DNA of 64,000 bases from Guillardia theta CCMP2712 (taxonomy: Eukaryota; Cryptophyceae; Pyrenomonadales; Geminigeraceae). The stretch's first letter is position 1, and each line of letters opens with the position of its first letter. A model generated the notes under the pieces. It was given only the letters and a program-made list of their open reading frames with translations. It searched no databases and was not told the DNA's origin. The position numbers and the translations under genes were made by a program. The DNA is taken from assembly GCF_000315625.1 (NCBI RefSeq), contig NW_005434651.1:145115-209114 (forward strand). Direction: 5' to 3'. Shown piece after piece: positions 11,207 to 23,360 of the stretch.

Positions 11207-12436
11207 GAGGGACCCCATACCGTGCGTGTAATATAGCTTGTTTGCAGGGATGTAGACTACTGATGATCTATGTGGTGGGTGTCAATAAACTTGTCGAAGA
11301 TGATACTGATAGTTGCTTGCACACCATTCTTGTGTACTTCCATGTTTCCCCTAAGCAATGAGTGACTGAACGTCATGCCTCAATGGCGCTCAGCTGGCTG
11401 TCAGCGATGCTGTCATACGGGAGGTCAGGCGATCGTCCATCGCATTGCAAATGAGATCGTCATCCTTTTCATCAACTCAATTCTGATTCTTTTCTTCATT
11501 CTCTCTCACAAATACATGGGAGACTGATAGGTAATGACAAGCATTCGTAGCTTTCAAGCATAAGGTTTTGCTGAGTGATTGAACTTCTGCTAGTATACAA
11601 ACTGTACTAGGCTCGATCACATCCTTGCACAGACGATAGAGTTCACCAAGACTTTATTCAGTGCTCTCAGACACCTCAGTGTTGACAACACCAAGTTGTG
11701 TGACCCAGTCAACACTCAAAGAGAGACTTAATGTATAATTATACACTCCTGAGCAGAATCTGGATACCCATACTCGAAGCGGCAGACTCGGACTTCACGG
11801 TGACCGTCAGCGTTGACCGTACTACGGTACGTCGCAGCCTTTACTCTACCTTACGGCCTGTGCGGCAGAGTCAGAGTCAAGCCTCCTCGACTCTCCTAAT
11901 TGTCTTCGTACTGATTTGTAACTTCACTTACTTGCAGTTCAGAGGATGGTGCCCGGACTGACGGACAGCCGCGTGACTCGGATGATTCTGATTCACTCGA
12001 CAACATGAGTAGTGCGTCGAGGGCGAGTAAAAGTATGATATTCGTGATGGACCAAAAGGTTTTAATTGAAACCAAACCATTCCTTCCTCGTGACCGGCGA
12101 TCGTCACTGGCCGTGATTGAGAGAAAGAGTCAAATTCCCCTCAGAGACATTCCCGTATCCATCATGAAGGCAGCATCTTCATGCTTACCCGTAACTCTCG
12201 CTGCCTCTCAATTAGTCTTATCGTTTTAGGAGGTGGGGGCCGGGATCACGAGGCAACGTTTCTTGTGGCAAAGTCATACTGTACAAGTCATACTGTTCCC
12301 GGTACACCCCAATCCTCCTCGCCTGCAGTCCCGGTGTGCCGTCGCTCCCGTCCTGCCCGTCTGACCCCCCCCCCCCCTGCTGCTCACTCGATATCTCTGC
12401 CTCCTTGACAGCTCTGAGCTGGTTGTTCCGCACGCC
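11207..12436. other. Spacer between duplicated small genes
   Basis: No gene supported. 11700-12000 contains GTGACCGTCAG/TTGACCGTAC words and is moderately GC-rich, resembling the weaker edge of the GC islands elsewhere. A C10 run lies near 12366. Confidence 0.5.
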
Positions 12437-12625
12437 ATGCTCGATGTGCCTCCTCTATCTCGGCCGCCCGTTTCCTCGGGAACCAACACCATCAGACTCC
12501 CCTCGCAACGATCAGTGTCTCCTCTTAGCCGCGCCAAGCAGCTCGCAGCCCTCAAGTCAAGCATCGCCATGATCAAGGAGCACAGGAAGATCACGGACGC
12601 ATGGGGACTAGAGCAGGAGCTGTGA
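12437..12625 (+). CDS. Small basic protein, duplicate copy 2
   Basis: Sixty-two codons from ATG 12437. The C-terminal 36 residues equal copy 1 except one Lys-to-Thr change; the N-terminal 25 residues are unrelated. Near-perfect conservation over the helix and stop codon points to a recent duplication. Function unknown. An alternative is that GATCAG|TGTCTCC marks an acceptor and only the shared part is exonic. Confidence 0.45.
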   Translation: MLDVPPLSRPPVSSGTNTIRLPSQRSVSPLSRAKQLAALKSSIAMIKEHRKITDAWGLEQEL

Positions 12626-12664
12626 GGGCAGCCCTGGCGAGGAAGGGTCAGGAAGGTGGGGGTG
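12515..12664 (+). repeat. 150-bp duplicated block, copy 2
   Basis: See 11057-11206; near-identity extends about 40 bp beyond the stop codon. Confidence 0.85.
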
Positions 12665-13153
12665 CGGGAACACCCTGGCCTCAGGTATAGAATGCACGGA
12701 TAGCTTGTAAGCAGGGATGTAGACTAATGACGATCTTGATGTTGATGTTGCTTTTATCCTGCGAGGAAGCAGGAGAGAGGAAGGGTGTGTAAGGGTGCAA
12801 GTAGGAGAAAGATCAATAAAACTTGTGTGCTCGTACAACCGCAGGGCTGTCGCTTATATTATTTCTCCTCTCATTGTCCCTCAGCTGACTGGACCGCGTT
12901 CGAGGGCTGGTGAGACGACTTGGCGGTTGACGAGTCGCCGTAGTGCTTCTCTCGGATGGCTGAGGAGGGAACGTGTCACAGCAAGACGAGAAGCCGATAT
13001 AGTGAAGGAAGCAGCAACAGAGGAGGAAGAGACCAGTAGATCATTCCCGTGCGAGGAAGGCAGAGAAAGGCTCATCAAGGCTCACCTTCTAGCCAGCCGG
13101 GCGAGTCATCGTCAAGTTCCCATGTCATCCGGCATCTGCTCGTCACATAACAG

Positions 13154-15374
13154 TCAGTTCAAAGGCTTCGGGATGCAGCTGCGGACGCACTTGAAGCGAT
13201 AAGCTCGCACGCTGCTCTCGTCCTCCACGCCCCCCGTCTCGTCTATGACCCCCACCTCATCCCTCTTTCTGCTGGCCCGAAATTTCTCGTGCTCCTTCGC
13301 CTGGACGGCAGGAAATTAAGAATGCAGCCAAGACCCTCCTTCTGACACCCCACCTGCTCTATCGCTTCCTGTTCCTCCTTGGAGCCTGGCTCGCACCACT
13401 GGCATCGCCTGCATCTTCGAATGGCTGTAGCAGCAGCACGCCAGAAACACCGAGGGCATTCAAAGGGCCTCCTGCGTCGGGTGGGGTGAGGAACGCGAGC
13501 TTGTCAAGGGCAGTACCTGTCTGACACTTCGCTCTTGTTTCCTTCTTCAGCTTTCTTCTTCAGCTCGACCTCTTCGCGACTGCCTCGGATTGGTCTTGGC
13601 TCGGCCTGTGCAATGGTACGCTTCGCTGAAACGACAGGTCAGTGAGGCGGTTGAGACATACAGCAACATCTACATTGTTCTTCCAACTTTTTCTTCAGAG
13701 TGCTTGCAAACTCCTTCGACGGAACTGATTTGTTCGTATTTTCAACGCGAGTCTGTTCCTTCACGGAGTTGTCGTGAGAGTTTTCTCTATCCTCGTCGTG
13801 ATCTACACGTGGCCCCTGCTGTTCCTTTTTTTTCATAGTTTGGCTGTCGGGGATCTTTGAAATCGTTTCTTCGCTCTGGATTCGCTCTTCTTTTTGAGAG
13901 GGCTTCTTGTCCTCGACTGCAAACCTCACTCGGGCCTTCTCGTAACTGATCAACACCACCAGTCAATGCAAGCAACAGTCTGAAGGGATACATACGCTTT
14001 CTCTGTCCAACTCGACAGTGGGAGTGTCAAAGTCATGACCTTCTTCTTCTTGTCAAACACGGCATCCGCAGCATTGTCATCAATCTGCATGACCGTCACT
14101 GGGGAGTTTGACCACAACTCTCGAACCTTGTACGGGAGTTCACACAAGAATTCATACTTGTGCTCTACATCAAGTTGAACGCAATCGTTCGTGATGTTCA
14201 CGTCTACTTCTGCTGCATTTTCTACTCTCGGCATCTCCACTTTGAGTATCAGACTCTGAATCTCGTCATCGATGTCACGCCCTTCGTGATAGGCCAGCTG
14301 CCGCCCCTGGGATGTTTGTACGTATAATCTCTTCTCCGGGACCTCTATCCCTTTCTTCGCATCACTGACCATCGCATCCACGTAGCTCGGAACTTTTCCT
14401 TCGTTGTAGAACTTCGAACCTTGGAAGATGTCCGAGTAGTTAGCGTTCTCTGCAGCTGCCCGTGCTGCCGAATAATTGTTGAGATTCATCGCAGCTGAAC
14501 TCGAGTTGCTGCTCGAGCTTTCATCTGCACACGAGGATACACAAAGTCAGAGTGTCCTCAACATCTTAACAGTTGGACATGTACCTTTGTTCACCTCTTC
14601 TATGAGAGCATCTGCCCGCACGAATTGAATCACTGGAAACCTTCCCTTGTAGTTCCCCCGCACTTTGACTTCGTTCCATTTCTGGATGTCCAACCCTCCC
14701 CCTCCCTTCTCCATCACCCAGCCCATCCCAAGTCCCACAAGAAACTCTTTGAACTCCTTGGCGTGCAGGGCTTGCTCGATCACCTGGAAGTCGTTCATGC
14801 TCAGGTCATCCTCCAAGACTACTCTCCGCACCTCGTTGTTGAAGACGCAGTCGTACACAATGCATGGCTCCCCCGATTTATCCAAGTCATTGCCTGCGAC
14901 TAATCTCAGCCCTCCTGCTCTTCTATCGTGCGGCTGAGCTCACGTGCTGGACCCAAACTCAGAGGGATTCGAATCCTCTCCACGGAGGGATCGTTTGGAT
15001 CTGGTTCTCGGTTGAACGAGCGGACCTTAGGGGACCTGAGAGGGAGGTGAGCTGAGCAGCAGCAAGCAGCGATGATGAGAGCAGATGATAGGCATGAAAG
15101 GTGACCCGAAGGGGGAGAGGGGGGAAGGGCCTGAGAGAGCTTCTCACTTGCAGAAGTTGATGAAAACCTTTTCGTTGGTCTCCAGCGTCCTGGTCTTGAT
15201 CACAAACCCCGCCTCCGGGGTGATCATGATCCCCTGCTGGCCTCCTCCTGCTCCTCCTGCTCCTCCTCCTTTCCCACCCTCCTTCTGCATCTCCTCCATC
15301 CGCTTCCCCAGCGCCTCAACCTCCTCCCTCCATCGTCCTGCCTCCATGTCGGTTGCCCTCGAATTTGACCTCAT
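13154..15374 (-). CDS. PIH1-domain co-chaperone with C-terminal zinc-binding extension
   Basis: Eight exons: 15148-15374, 14944-15035, 14585-14893, 13996-14524, 13674-13945, 13517-13625, 13354-13471 and 13154-13300. All junctions are in phase, 600 residues, stop TGA at 13154. Residues 1-45 are a Gly-rich linker. The PIH1 domain follows (GFVIKTRTL, KVFINFC, IPLSLGPARNDLDKSG, CIVYDCVFN). A CS-like domain lies around residues 300-400 (VDVNITNDCVQLDVEHKYEF), then a charged linker. PIH1 proteins act in the HSP90-R2TP complex and in axonemal dynein preassembly. The last 120 residues add Cys pairs (FECPRCFWR, CRRCQWCEPG, FKCVRSC) that look zinc-binding; such a tail is not standard for PIH1D1-type proteins. 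The start lies 64 bp from the start of the divergent neighbour, implying a shared promoter. Confidence 0.85.
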
Positions 15375-15438
15375 CCCCACTCATTTTCAAATCATCGCCC
15401 ACATCCCCCCTGCACATACGATCAGGGCAAAGGGCGCC

Positions 15439-18400
15439 ATGGGGCGCATGTCGCCGGTGCTGGGTATGCTGCTGCTGATAGCGTGCAGGGCGGACGGGAT
15501 GGGCGAGGAGGACGGGAAGACAGTCGTCCTGCCTTCCTCGTCGCATTCGAACCACCAGAGGGAGCTTCTCAAGGATCACAGGACGCGGCTGCACCGGCGG
15601 ATTGAAGGGAGGAGGGCGGTGGGGGTTGCCAAGTTTGAGGTTGGAGGCGAGCTTCGGAGGCAGGAGGATCGCAAGGGAGGCGTCCTCTCCTCGTTCGTAT
15701 CCCATCCGTCTCAGATCCTTGATCAGCGGTGCTGGTATGGCAGGCCTGCTGCTTGTTGTGAACGGCTGCAGCGGAAACCACCTGTTATAGCGCGTCCCCC
15801 TGTGCTGCGACAGTCCATCTTGAAGAGATTCAAGTTGTGTGCTCGAAGAGGATCAGAGGGCATGAAAGACGGCGACCTGGATGTATTGAATGAATCTCAC
15901 CCATAATTCCTCTAACCACGGGATTGCAGGATGTGTTAGAGGCGTTCGCTGTTGACATCGATGTGGGCAAAGGAGCACAGAATCAAGAAGGTGGCAGGAG
16001 TACCAGGCCCACGCGTGAGTTGATGAACAAGATTTCGTCGAAGACTTTCGATGTGGATGAGTTGAGTGAGGAAGAAATTGAAATGCTGGCAAGTGAAGAG
16101 GAGGAGAGACTGAACAGATTGATTGAGAATAAGGTGATTGATTTCCCCCTGTGTGCTCTTGCTCTTATGCTGTGTCTGATAGCCGCCCCCGATTCAAGAA
16201 ACGAAGCAAGATTTCAAGAAGAATGTCAGGCGTTTTGAAGGGCAATCAGTCGTTGTTGATGACATGTCCATGGGTTCTGAGACCGATATCTTTGCGCAAG
16301 CCAACTCTGAAGAAATGGAGGCGATCTGGAATGCCATCCAATCAGCGGTTAAGCAGGAGGAGGAGGAGGAGGAGGAGGAACAAGGAATCGAAGAGGAGGA
16401 GCCATACGTAGTCGAAGATGTCGATGCTGATTTGAAATATTCCAGCGGGGATTTGGATGCGGGAGACTTTATGAAATTACTTGAAGACGACCTTGACCAG
16501 TTGCAAGATGTCGAAACAGACGTCATTGACGTGAGCAGTCAAACAATCAGCCCTTCGACGACAGATGGGCCTGAGAAGAAGATGGCAGAACAAGATGGTC
16601 CATTCCTTCGAGGGAATGAGAAGTTCTCGACCGACGTGAATCTGCGAAAATTTGACGAATCAATGGAAGAGGAGAACTTTGCGCAAGATTTCGATTTTGA
16701 ATCGATGAAGGCTCTCGTGTCAGGCAAGCAGTCTCCTCCTGATGTAGAAGAATCAGATGCAGACGAGTCAGAGGAGCCTGATGGGACGACTGAATTCATA
16801 GACACCGGGGATATCCGAGACTCCTCCTTGGATCAAACCATCGTTCCCCGAGCCGACGGAGGGCCTCAGATCATCTCTGAGAACGAGTACGAGATAGAGA
16901 TTCAGAACGCATTCTTCCGACGGAAGATTCAAAAGTGGAAGAACAAGACAATGGCGGACGAGATGAGCATGAAATACTGGGGTCGAAAAGCTCCGGACTT
17001 CGTTCCTGCTGACCCAATGTCTCTATATGACGGTGACATGTCCGCCGACGAGGCGATAGGAAATCTGACGGAGGCTAGAGACTTGGCCATGGCCGCCATG
17101 GAGCAGTACGCAAACGACAGTTTCCTTTTCACAAACTTCATACAAGGGATGTACAATCTTCCGCCCCTGATCGAGATTGAGATCACGGACATGGCGAAAT
17201 ATGAAAACCTGACTCAGGAAATGAAGAAAGCGATTGATAACATGGAGTTTGATCGCGCCTTAGAGATTGAGGAGCAGATGAACGGAATGAAATATCGAGA
17301 AGTCCCTGATTGGGATCAGGATAAGGAAGACATGAAATGGTTCGAAGAGGGCGTTCAGAGGAAGAAAGGATTGAAATGGGACACAGATGAAGATTTCGTG
17401 GAGATCGTGGACAGGGAGCTAGAGGACCTTCTTGAGAAGATGGACAAGTTGGGGGAGTACTTCAACCCTGAGACGTATCAGATTGAGCAGGCTCGCATAC
17501 CATTCTCCGCAACCCCTGGTGCTCGCTTCGACCCCAAACTTGTGGGGAAGGGAATCGTCCTCTCCAACGACGGCAGGACAGCTACCCGCATGGAAGCAGG
17601 CAGGCCATCGTTCGCCCTCTTCTCTGCGGGCCAGGGGGGAGCGAAGGAGCCGGTGACAAGGTGGAGGATCAGGTGTGACAGGTCGATCAGCAACATCTTT
17701 GTCGGGGTTTTGAAGATCCCCTTCGCCCCTACTGAGGGGGTTGCTTCTCTGTTGGCTACCCCAGCATGGTTCATCAACTCGGTGGGACTAGCGTATAGAA
17801 TGGGCCCCTCACAAAAGGAGGACGAGTACGAGGTCATCGACAAGGAGAACATGACGTTCCGCGATGAGAGCACGAGGGTGTGGGAGGAAGGGTTCAGGTT
17901 CAACCCTTCTTACAGGAAGGAAGGGTGCGAGATGATTGTCGATCCACTGACTGGAGATATCTCCTGGTTTGAGGCGGATGAAGTGACCAAGTTGGCGGAG
18001 GCCGGGGCCGGCGATGAAGGGATCGCTGACTGGGCGGAGCTGCAGGCCACCTGGCTGCTGACCACCTATGGTCGAGAGAAGGTGGAGGTGGATCTCTTCC
18101 GATGGCTGCAGATCGAGAAGAGGAGGATGAAGAACGAGACTTGGATCGACACATTTAATCGATCCGTTGACGACGGTGAGATGCCCTGCTGCTCTCTCCT
18201 TGAGCCATCCCTCCCTCCTCCACCAACATCACCTCCTTCTCGTTCTCCTCCTCTTTCCCTCTTCCTTCTTCTCGTTCTCGTTTCGCTCCTCCTCCTCCTC
18301 CTCCTCCTCCTCCTCCTCCTCCTCCTCCTCCTCTTTCCTTCTGTCTCCTTCGCTCTCCTCCTTTTCCTCATTATCTCTTTGCAGGATTTTGGGATGTCCT

Positions 18401-19185
18401 GGTCAAAGAGGTTCCTGAGCCGGATTATGAGGCACTTGGGTACAAGAACTACACAGCCGAAGAGGTGATCGAGGGGTACGCAGAGAGACTGCAGGTGATG
18501 CAGAGAAGAGAGCTGATCTATGTCAAGTCGAGTCTGCTGTTCGGCTTTGCTCTTGCTCGGTTGTAGGCCTTACCTTGACTGCCACTTGCTACAGGAAATG
18601 GCACTCGAGCACGCAAGAAGGCTAGGAATTCCTGAAGACTACTGCTACCCACAGGAACCCTGTCAAACTCTCATCCAAGAGAATGACTTTCGATGCAGAA
18701 AGAACTGTTCCGCCGTGAAATACTCGCAAACCTTGACATCCTCAAGTTCGGAGATCTCTGCCACATGGTCTTGCTCCTCCCCTCCTCCCATGCTTCCTAC
18801 TCTCTTGATCCTGCCGCTCCCTCCCCCCCCATCCTCCCTCTGCCACACCTTGACCGAGGGTTTTACTCAGGAGCTGCTGACTGATGGAAAACCAGCTGAA
18901 GTAAGGATGGAGTTCAACAGGGCAGAGAGGTAGGAGGAAGAGGAGGAGGAGGAGGAGGAGGAGCATAAGACGACTAACGCTGGTCCACCTTCAGGACTCT
19001 TCACTTTCGAATAGACAACCGGCCTGACTCTTTCCTCTTCCGCAACGTGGATGCTGATGGTGAACCTGTCTTTGTTCTTCTGCATCTTTTATCTTCTCTG
19101 TTCCAATCCCTCACCATCTCTCCCAGCTGTTCCTTTCATCAACCTGTTCGCATGCGGTGACGGCGTCACTTTGCTCGAAGATTGA
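15439..19185 (+). CDS. Large acidic protein with signal peptide and SPRY-like domain
   Basis: ATG 15439 opens a hydrophobic leader (MGRMSPVLGMLLLIACRADG). Exons then join to 15948-16134 and a long exon from about 16230 to 18175, with further exons at 18385, 18596, 18870, 18996 and 19128, ending TGA 19185. The first third is very acidic, with EEE runs. A beta-sandwich resembling SPRY/B30.2 is suggested by GIVLSNDGRTATR, WRIRCDRSISNIFVGVLK and, at the C-terminus, FRIDNRPDSFLF plus VPFINLFACGDGVTLLED. SPRY domains are protein-interaction modules; no enzyme motif is visible. About 900 residues. The phase-0 donor GCC|GTGAAA near 18715 skips a pyrimidine-rich stretch. The final 20 coding bases overlap the end of the convergent neighbour. 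Confidence 0.7.
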
Positions 19186-22100
19186 TTTCGAGCCTCCGCT
19201 CAAATGCTTCAAATTCACCGTTACGATTCAAATGGATTTGATCAAATTTCGGACGGTCAAGGCGGCACAACCTCAAACTTTGGCTCCATTCGTCGAGGGG
19301 GTCCAAGAGGAGTGAAACCTGTGGACCTCGTTGCCGAGATACTGCAAAGGAGCGCAGGTCAGAAAAGGTAAACTCATAAACAGACTCGCCGACCTGACGG
19401 AGGGCAACACAACTCTCCATGGAGATGGCGGGGATACCTCTCTTGGCGCTGAGAGGGATGTCAATGTACTTGAAACAGCAAGGTTGTCACACCATAATCT
19501 CTGAAACTCTGAGTATGAGGACGACGAAGCCAGCAGCACGCAGGAGATGAATGGGACGCAGGCTCCTCGGATGATGGAGATTGCTGAATCAGAATGCGTC
19601 TGAGAAATTTCCTCCAGTCCCAACGGTAGCCACTGCACAACCCGTCATTGTAGTCAAATTCCCAGCACAAAGTCAACAGTTAGTCATTTTTACCTCTGGG
19701 GGCAGGATCACAGGCGTGTAGGATAATATCATATCGTTGTCAACGTTGACATGGAACTTGTTGATGCTCACGGACTTCCCTTCTTGCAGACACTTCTTCA
19801 ACTTGCGGAGTGGTTGCGACCATTTCCGCCTGAAAGAGAAACGATCGTCACAATCAAGACAGTGATGTAACAAAAACAGTGAAAGTGAGTTCCAACAGAG
19901 CAAGTCAAGCACAAAATCGTCAAGGGATTTCTCAGCCTCACTGGAGGTCAACGAAGTAGCTCGAGCCCCTTGGTGCGTTGCTGGAAGAAGACTTCACCCT
20001 GGAGACAGAGCTGGGGACACGGGAGATCCTTGTTTCATGAGCTGAAACGTGAGGGCTGGAAGTGAACATGGGCGTGTCTTTGGCAGACTCGTTGAACTTT
20101 GAGAGGAGAGAGATTGGTTGGTGGGAGGCGTTCAGGCTGTCAGTCGTTGTCTTCATGCTCATCTTCTGCTCCTGCCGACATGTCACCTTCCAAACTTCCT
20201 CGTTGACATGCTGAACCAGCTCGGTGAAAGGAGAGCTGAGCAGCTGCGGCAAGTCCGCAGCGAACTCCTTGTAGAGGTCCGCAGCATGCAAGGGCATCGA
20301 GCCTGGAGCAGGCTGAGACATTGAAGCAGACATAGGGAATCGGCTGACCTGACATGCCATGGAGCGACTCGCCGTTCTCGGGGTAACAAGTGGGATCAGC
20401 TGCATAGACGCGCCAGTGGACGAAGACAGCGCGGACGACTGAAGAAAGTTGGCGGTTGAGGAGAAGTCTGATGGACTCCACCCAGGCCTGCCAACCAGAG
20501 ATGGAGGAGCGAAGGAGGATGGAGAAGTGAGACTCTTGCCGGGACGTGACTATCTCCTCTGCTCGCACATGTCAGGTTCACACGGAGCAAGTGGACAAGA
20601 GACCGATGTGCTTCCTCCTCTTGAAGCCTCGGCACCAGAGCTTCCACCATGCCCTAAGCTTCACCTGGTCTCTGCTCTGAGAGGAGGAGGTGAGTAGAGA
20701 CTCGATGAAGGAGGCTTGCCAGGTTCGCATCAACCAGATCTTGAAAGTGAGATGAACCTTGGAGAGCAGCAGTTTGTTGAAGAAGCAGGAGATGGTCTTG
20801 ACAATGAAACTTCGACGTGCTCTCACAGAAAGCCATTCATGCAAGGAAGTTTGCACGAGGCTTTGATGTTGAAGTTGATGATGCTTCAGTCGCTTTGCCT
20901 CCTCCCGCCTTCGGCTCTGGTTCCCCATGACGTGTATCCTCATCTCAAACCAAACCTTCTGGTAGACTTGCACCTCTTGCCAGAACTTGATCTTGGCTTC
21001 GATCAAGTCCACGTGCGAGGACCGATGAGTCTCCCGCATCCAGGCATGGAGATGCGACTTGAGAATCGACTTGGTACAGGAGAAGATAGTCCTCAAAGTT
21101 CGCTTCCTCTGCTGATTGGAGCTGACCGTCTCCGCCCTCCACATGTCAAAGTTTGACCGCAGGGAGGAGTTGGAAAGCTTGCTCGAGAGCACGAGCTGGA
21201 ACTTCTTCAACCTGCTTTTCACCAGCAGGAGAAACCTCCACCCCTCGTAGAATTGCCTCGTCTGTGACTTAGTCTTTCTCTGCGTCAGCTTGCAGATGAT
21301 CCTCCTGCACTTGATGTTGTTGGCCGTCGAGATGTTCCAGGCATCAAACGCGCTCTTCACCGTGATATTCAGCCACTTCTTGAGGAAAACGATTGAGCGG
21401 GAGTGCAGGGAGTTAGAAACCTTCGCCTCCTGTACGTGCTCAACCCACATGTCGAACAACTTCGCCATGTTCCCCTTCACCCACTTGCGGACGATCTGCC
21501 TGACCTTCTCGAGTGACTGAGTCATCTGGTGGAATTGAGTCCAGGTGGAGAAGCAGAAGCTGAGGCTCATCCTGGAGAAGACCGTTGAGACCACCACGCT
21601 TCTTTTCAGGAGATCTTTCCTCATCCTCACGGCGTCTCGCCATAGAGGAAAGAAGTTGATGATGCCGGATGACAGCGCTTTCAATCTCGACTTCACTCCT
21701 CTCTGCAAGACTTTGAAGATCTTCCTCGAAAGACACAAGGCTACCCATCTCTTCAACACCTTCTGCTCTACCAGTTTGTCCTTCATTGTAGCAAATACCA
21801 TCGCACTCCGCTTGGCCCGAACCTTGATTAGGAGACGAGCTTTCCATGAGGAGAAATTCTCCACCAACCCCTTTCGTGCCTTGCTGGTTGTGAATAATCT
21901 GACCCTCTTCTGCTTCACAAGAATCCATTTCCAACCAAAGAAACACTCTTCGAAGTTTCTTGTCAGGAGGTACCTGATTGTCTCCATGACTTTCTGCTCT
22001 CTCCTGTTCTTTCCTGTGGATCGCCTCGCATGATCTCTGATCTTTACAAAGCACGTCATCTGCCTTCTTTTCGCCGTCAGCTTCTCCCGCCTCACTAACA

Positions 22101-23243
22101 TCCTCTCGATCGCCCAGTGATGGAAGGCAAACGACATGGCAGCGAGATTGGCGGATTTCCACATTTCCACAAAGCGAAGTTTGTAGAACTGAAGAAAGGT
22201 TTCGTGAGGAGAAGCGAATGTAGACAGTCAAGGATACGAACTTTGCTCAGGAGAGCCTCTCGGCCCCAGAAGTGGAAGAAGAGTCTGGATCTTCTCAACA
22301 ACCTGCGATGTATCGATGCTTTGACCCTCTTCGAGATTGTTTTGATTCGGTGGATTTGATTCCTATCAAAGAGCCGTCAAACTGAGAGACCTGACGCACA
22401 CAAGCACGTACCAGCAAATCCAGAAAGCTTCGAACCCCTTCTGCTTCATCATACGATCCAAAACTTTGATCTTGTACATGGAGACGTATCGTCTCTTCCT
22501 CCTTCTGAAATCTGCCTTCAACTTCCAACTGCACTAGATGCTCAGATATCCTAAACAAGACCGTGCAAGCTCACTCACCGCAAGAGATGAAACCTCAAGT
22601 TCATGACCTTCTGTCTTCGAAGCAGAGCTTTCTTCAACTTATGAACCTCAAACGATTTCCGGTGGCTAGCAGCTTCGACGCTGCTCAGGTTCTCGCTAAG
22701 TTCTTGAAGTGCCAGGTCGTTCTCAGCTCGAAGAGTTTGCAAGTTCCTCTCGAACCCGTCGCTTGCATCCTTGAGAGCGTGCTGCAACCGACTGATCTCC
22801 ATGATTGACTCCATGTGGTTCCTGTTGCTGATCCGCTCGTTCTCCTGAACCTCCTTCACTTCTTGCCGGGCTGACTTGGCAGCGATCGACAGATTCCGCA
22901 CTTGCTCCCTTAGCTCTTCACCCTCCTGCTGCAGTCGACTGATCTCCTCTATCGCCACGTCCCGTTCAAGCTCGAGGTCCTTCATCCTAGCGCCCAACCT
23001 CTCGATCTCCTTTTGCCGCACATTCGTCATGCCCTCTGCTGCCAGGTCCATCCTCCTCAATATTGACGAGAGCGGGTCCCCGTCTTCATCGTCTCCTCCT
23101 CCTCCTCCTCCTCCTCCTCCTCCTCCTCCTCCTCCTCCTCCTCCTCCTCCTCCTCCTCCTCCTCCTCCTCCTCCTCCCCCTCTTCCCCCTCGCCCTCCTC
23201 CCTCCCTCCCGTCGAACGGCTCTGGGATCCTCCAAATCGCCAT
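19166..23243 (-). CDS. SFI1-type centrin-binding repeat protein
   Basis: Nine exons: 22579-23243, 22412-22528, 22242-22362, 20604-22188, 20410-20558, 19942-20312, 19694-19829, 19540-19632 and 19166-19468. Total 3,540 nt, 1,179 residues, every junction in phase. Start MAIWRIPEPFD. A poly-Gly run encoded by a (TCC)n microsatellite follows, then a coiled coil (IERLGARMKDLELERDVAIE). From about residue 220 there are roughly sixteen repeats with a Phe/Leu-x2-Trp core followed by basic residues (FFHFWGREALL, FFPLWRDAVRMRK, NFDMWRAE, SLHEWLSVRARR). This is the pattern of SFI1-family proteins, long helices that bind centrin at centrosomes or basal bodies. The C-terminal 200 residues form a separate domain I do not recognise. 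Role in basal-body scaffolding is inferred. Confidence 0.85.
23095..23178. repeat. (TCC)n microsatellite coding for poly-Gly
   Basis: About 27 uninterrupted TCC/CCT units within the first exon of the SFI1-type gene, read in frame on the minus strand as glycine. Confidence 0.9.
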
Positions 23244-23360
23244 TGCCGTCGCCGTTATTCCGCACTTGACGTTTTTTTTAAACAAAGAAAACAAAGTAAA
23301 AAAACAAAAAGTTCGAACTCTTCCCGTAAAAGTAAAAAAGAGCTTGACTTGCGGAGGTAC

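Noticed and set aside
14955-14985. tRNA-like T-arm (GGATTCGAATCC)
   Set aside because: It lies inside a PIH1 exon coding RIRIPLSLG; no acceptor, D or anticodon arms fit around it.
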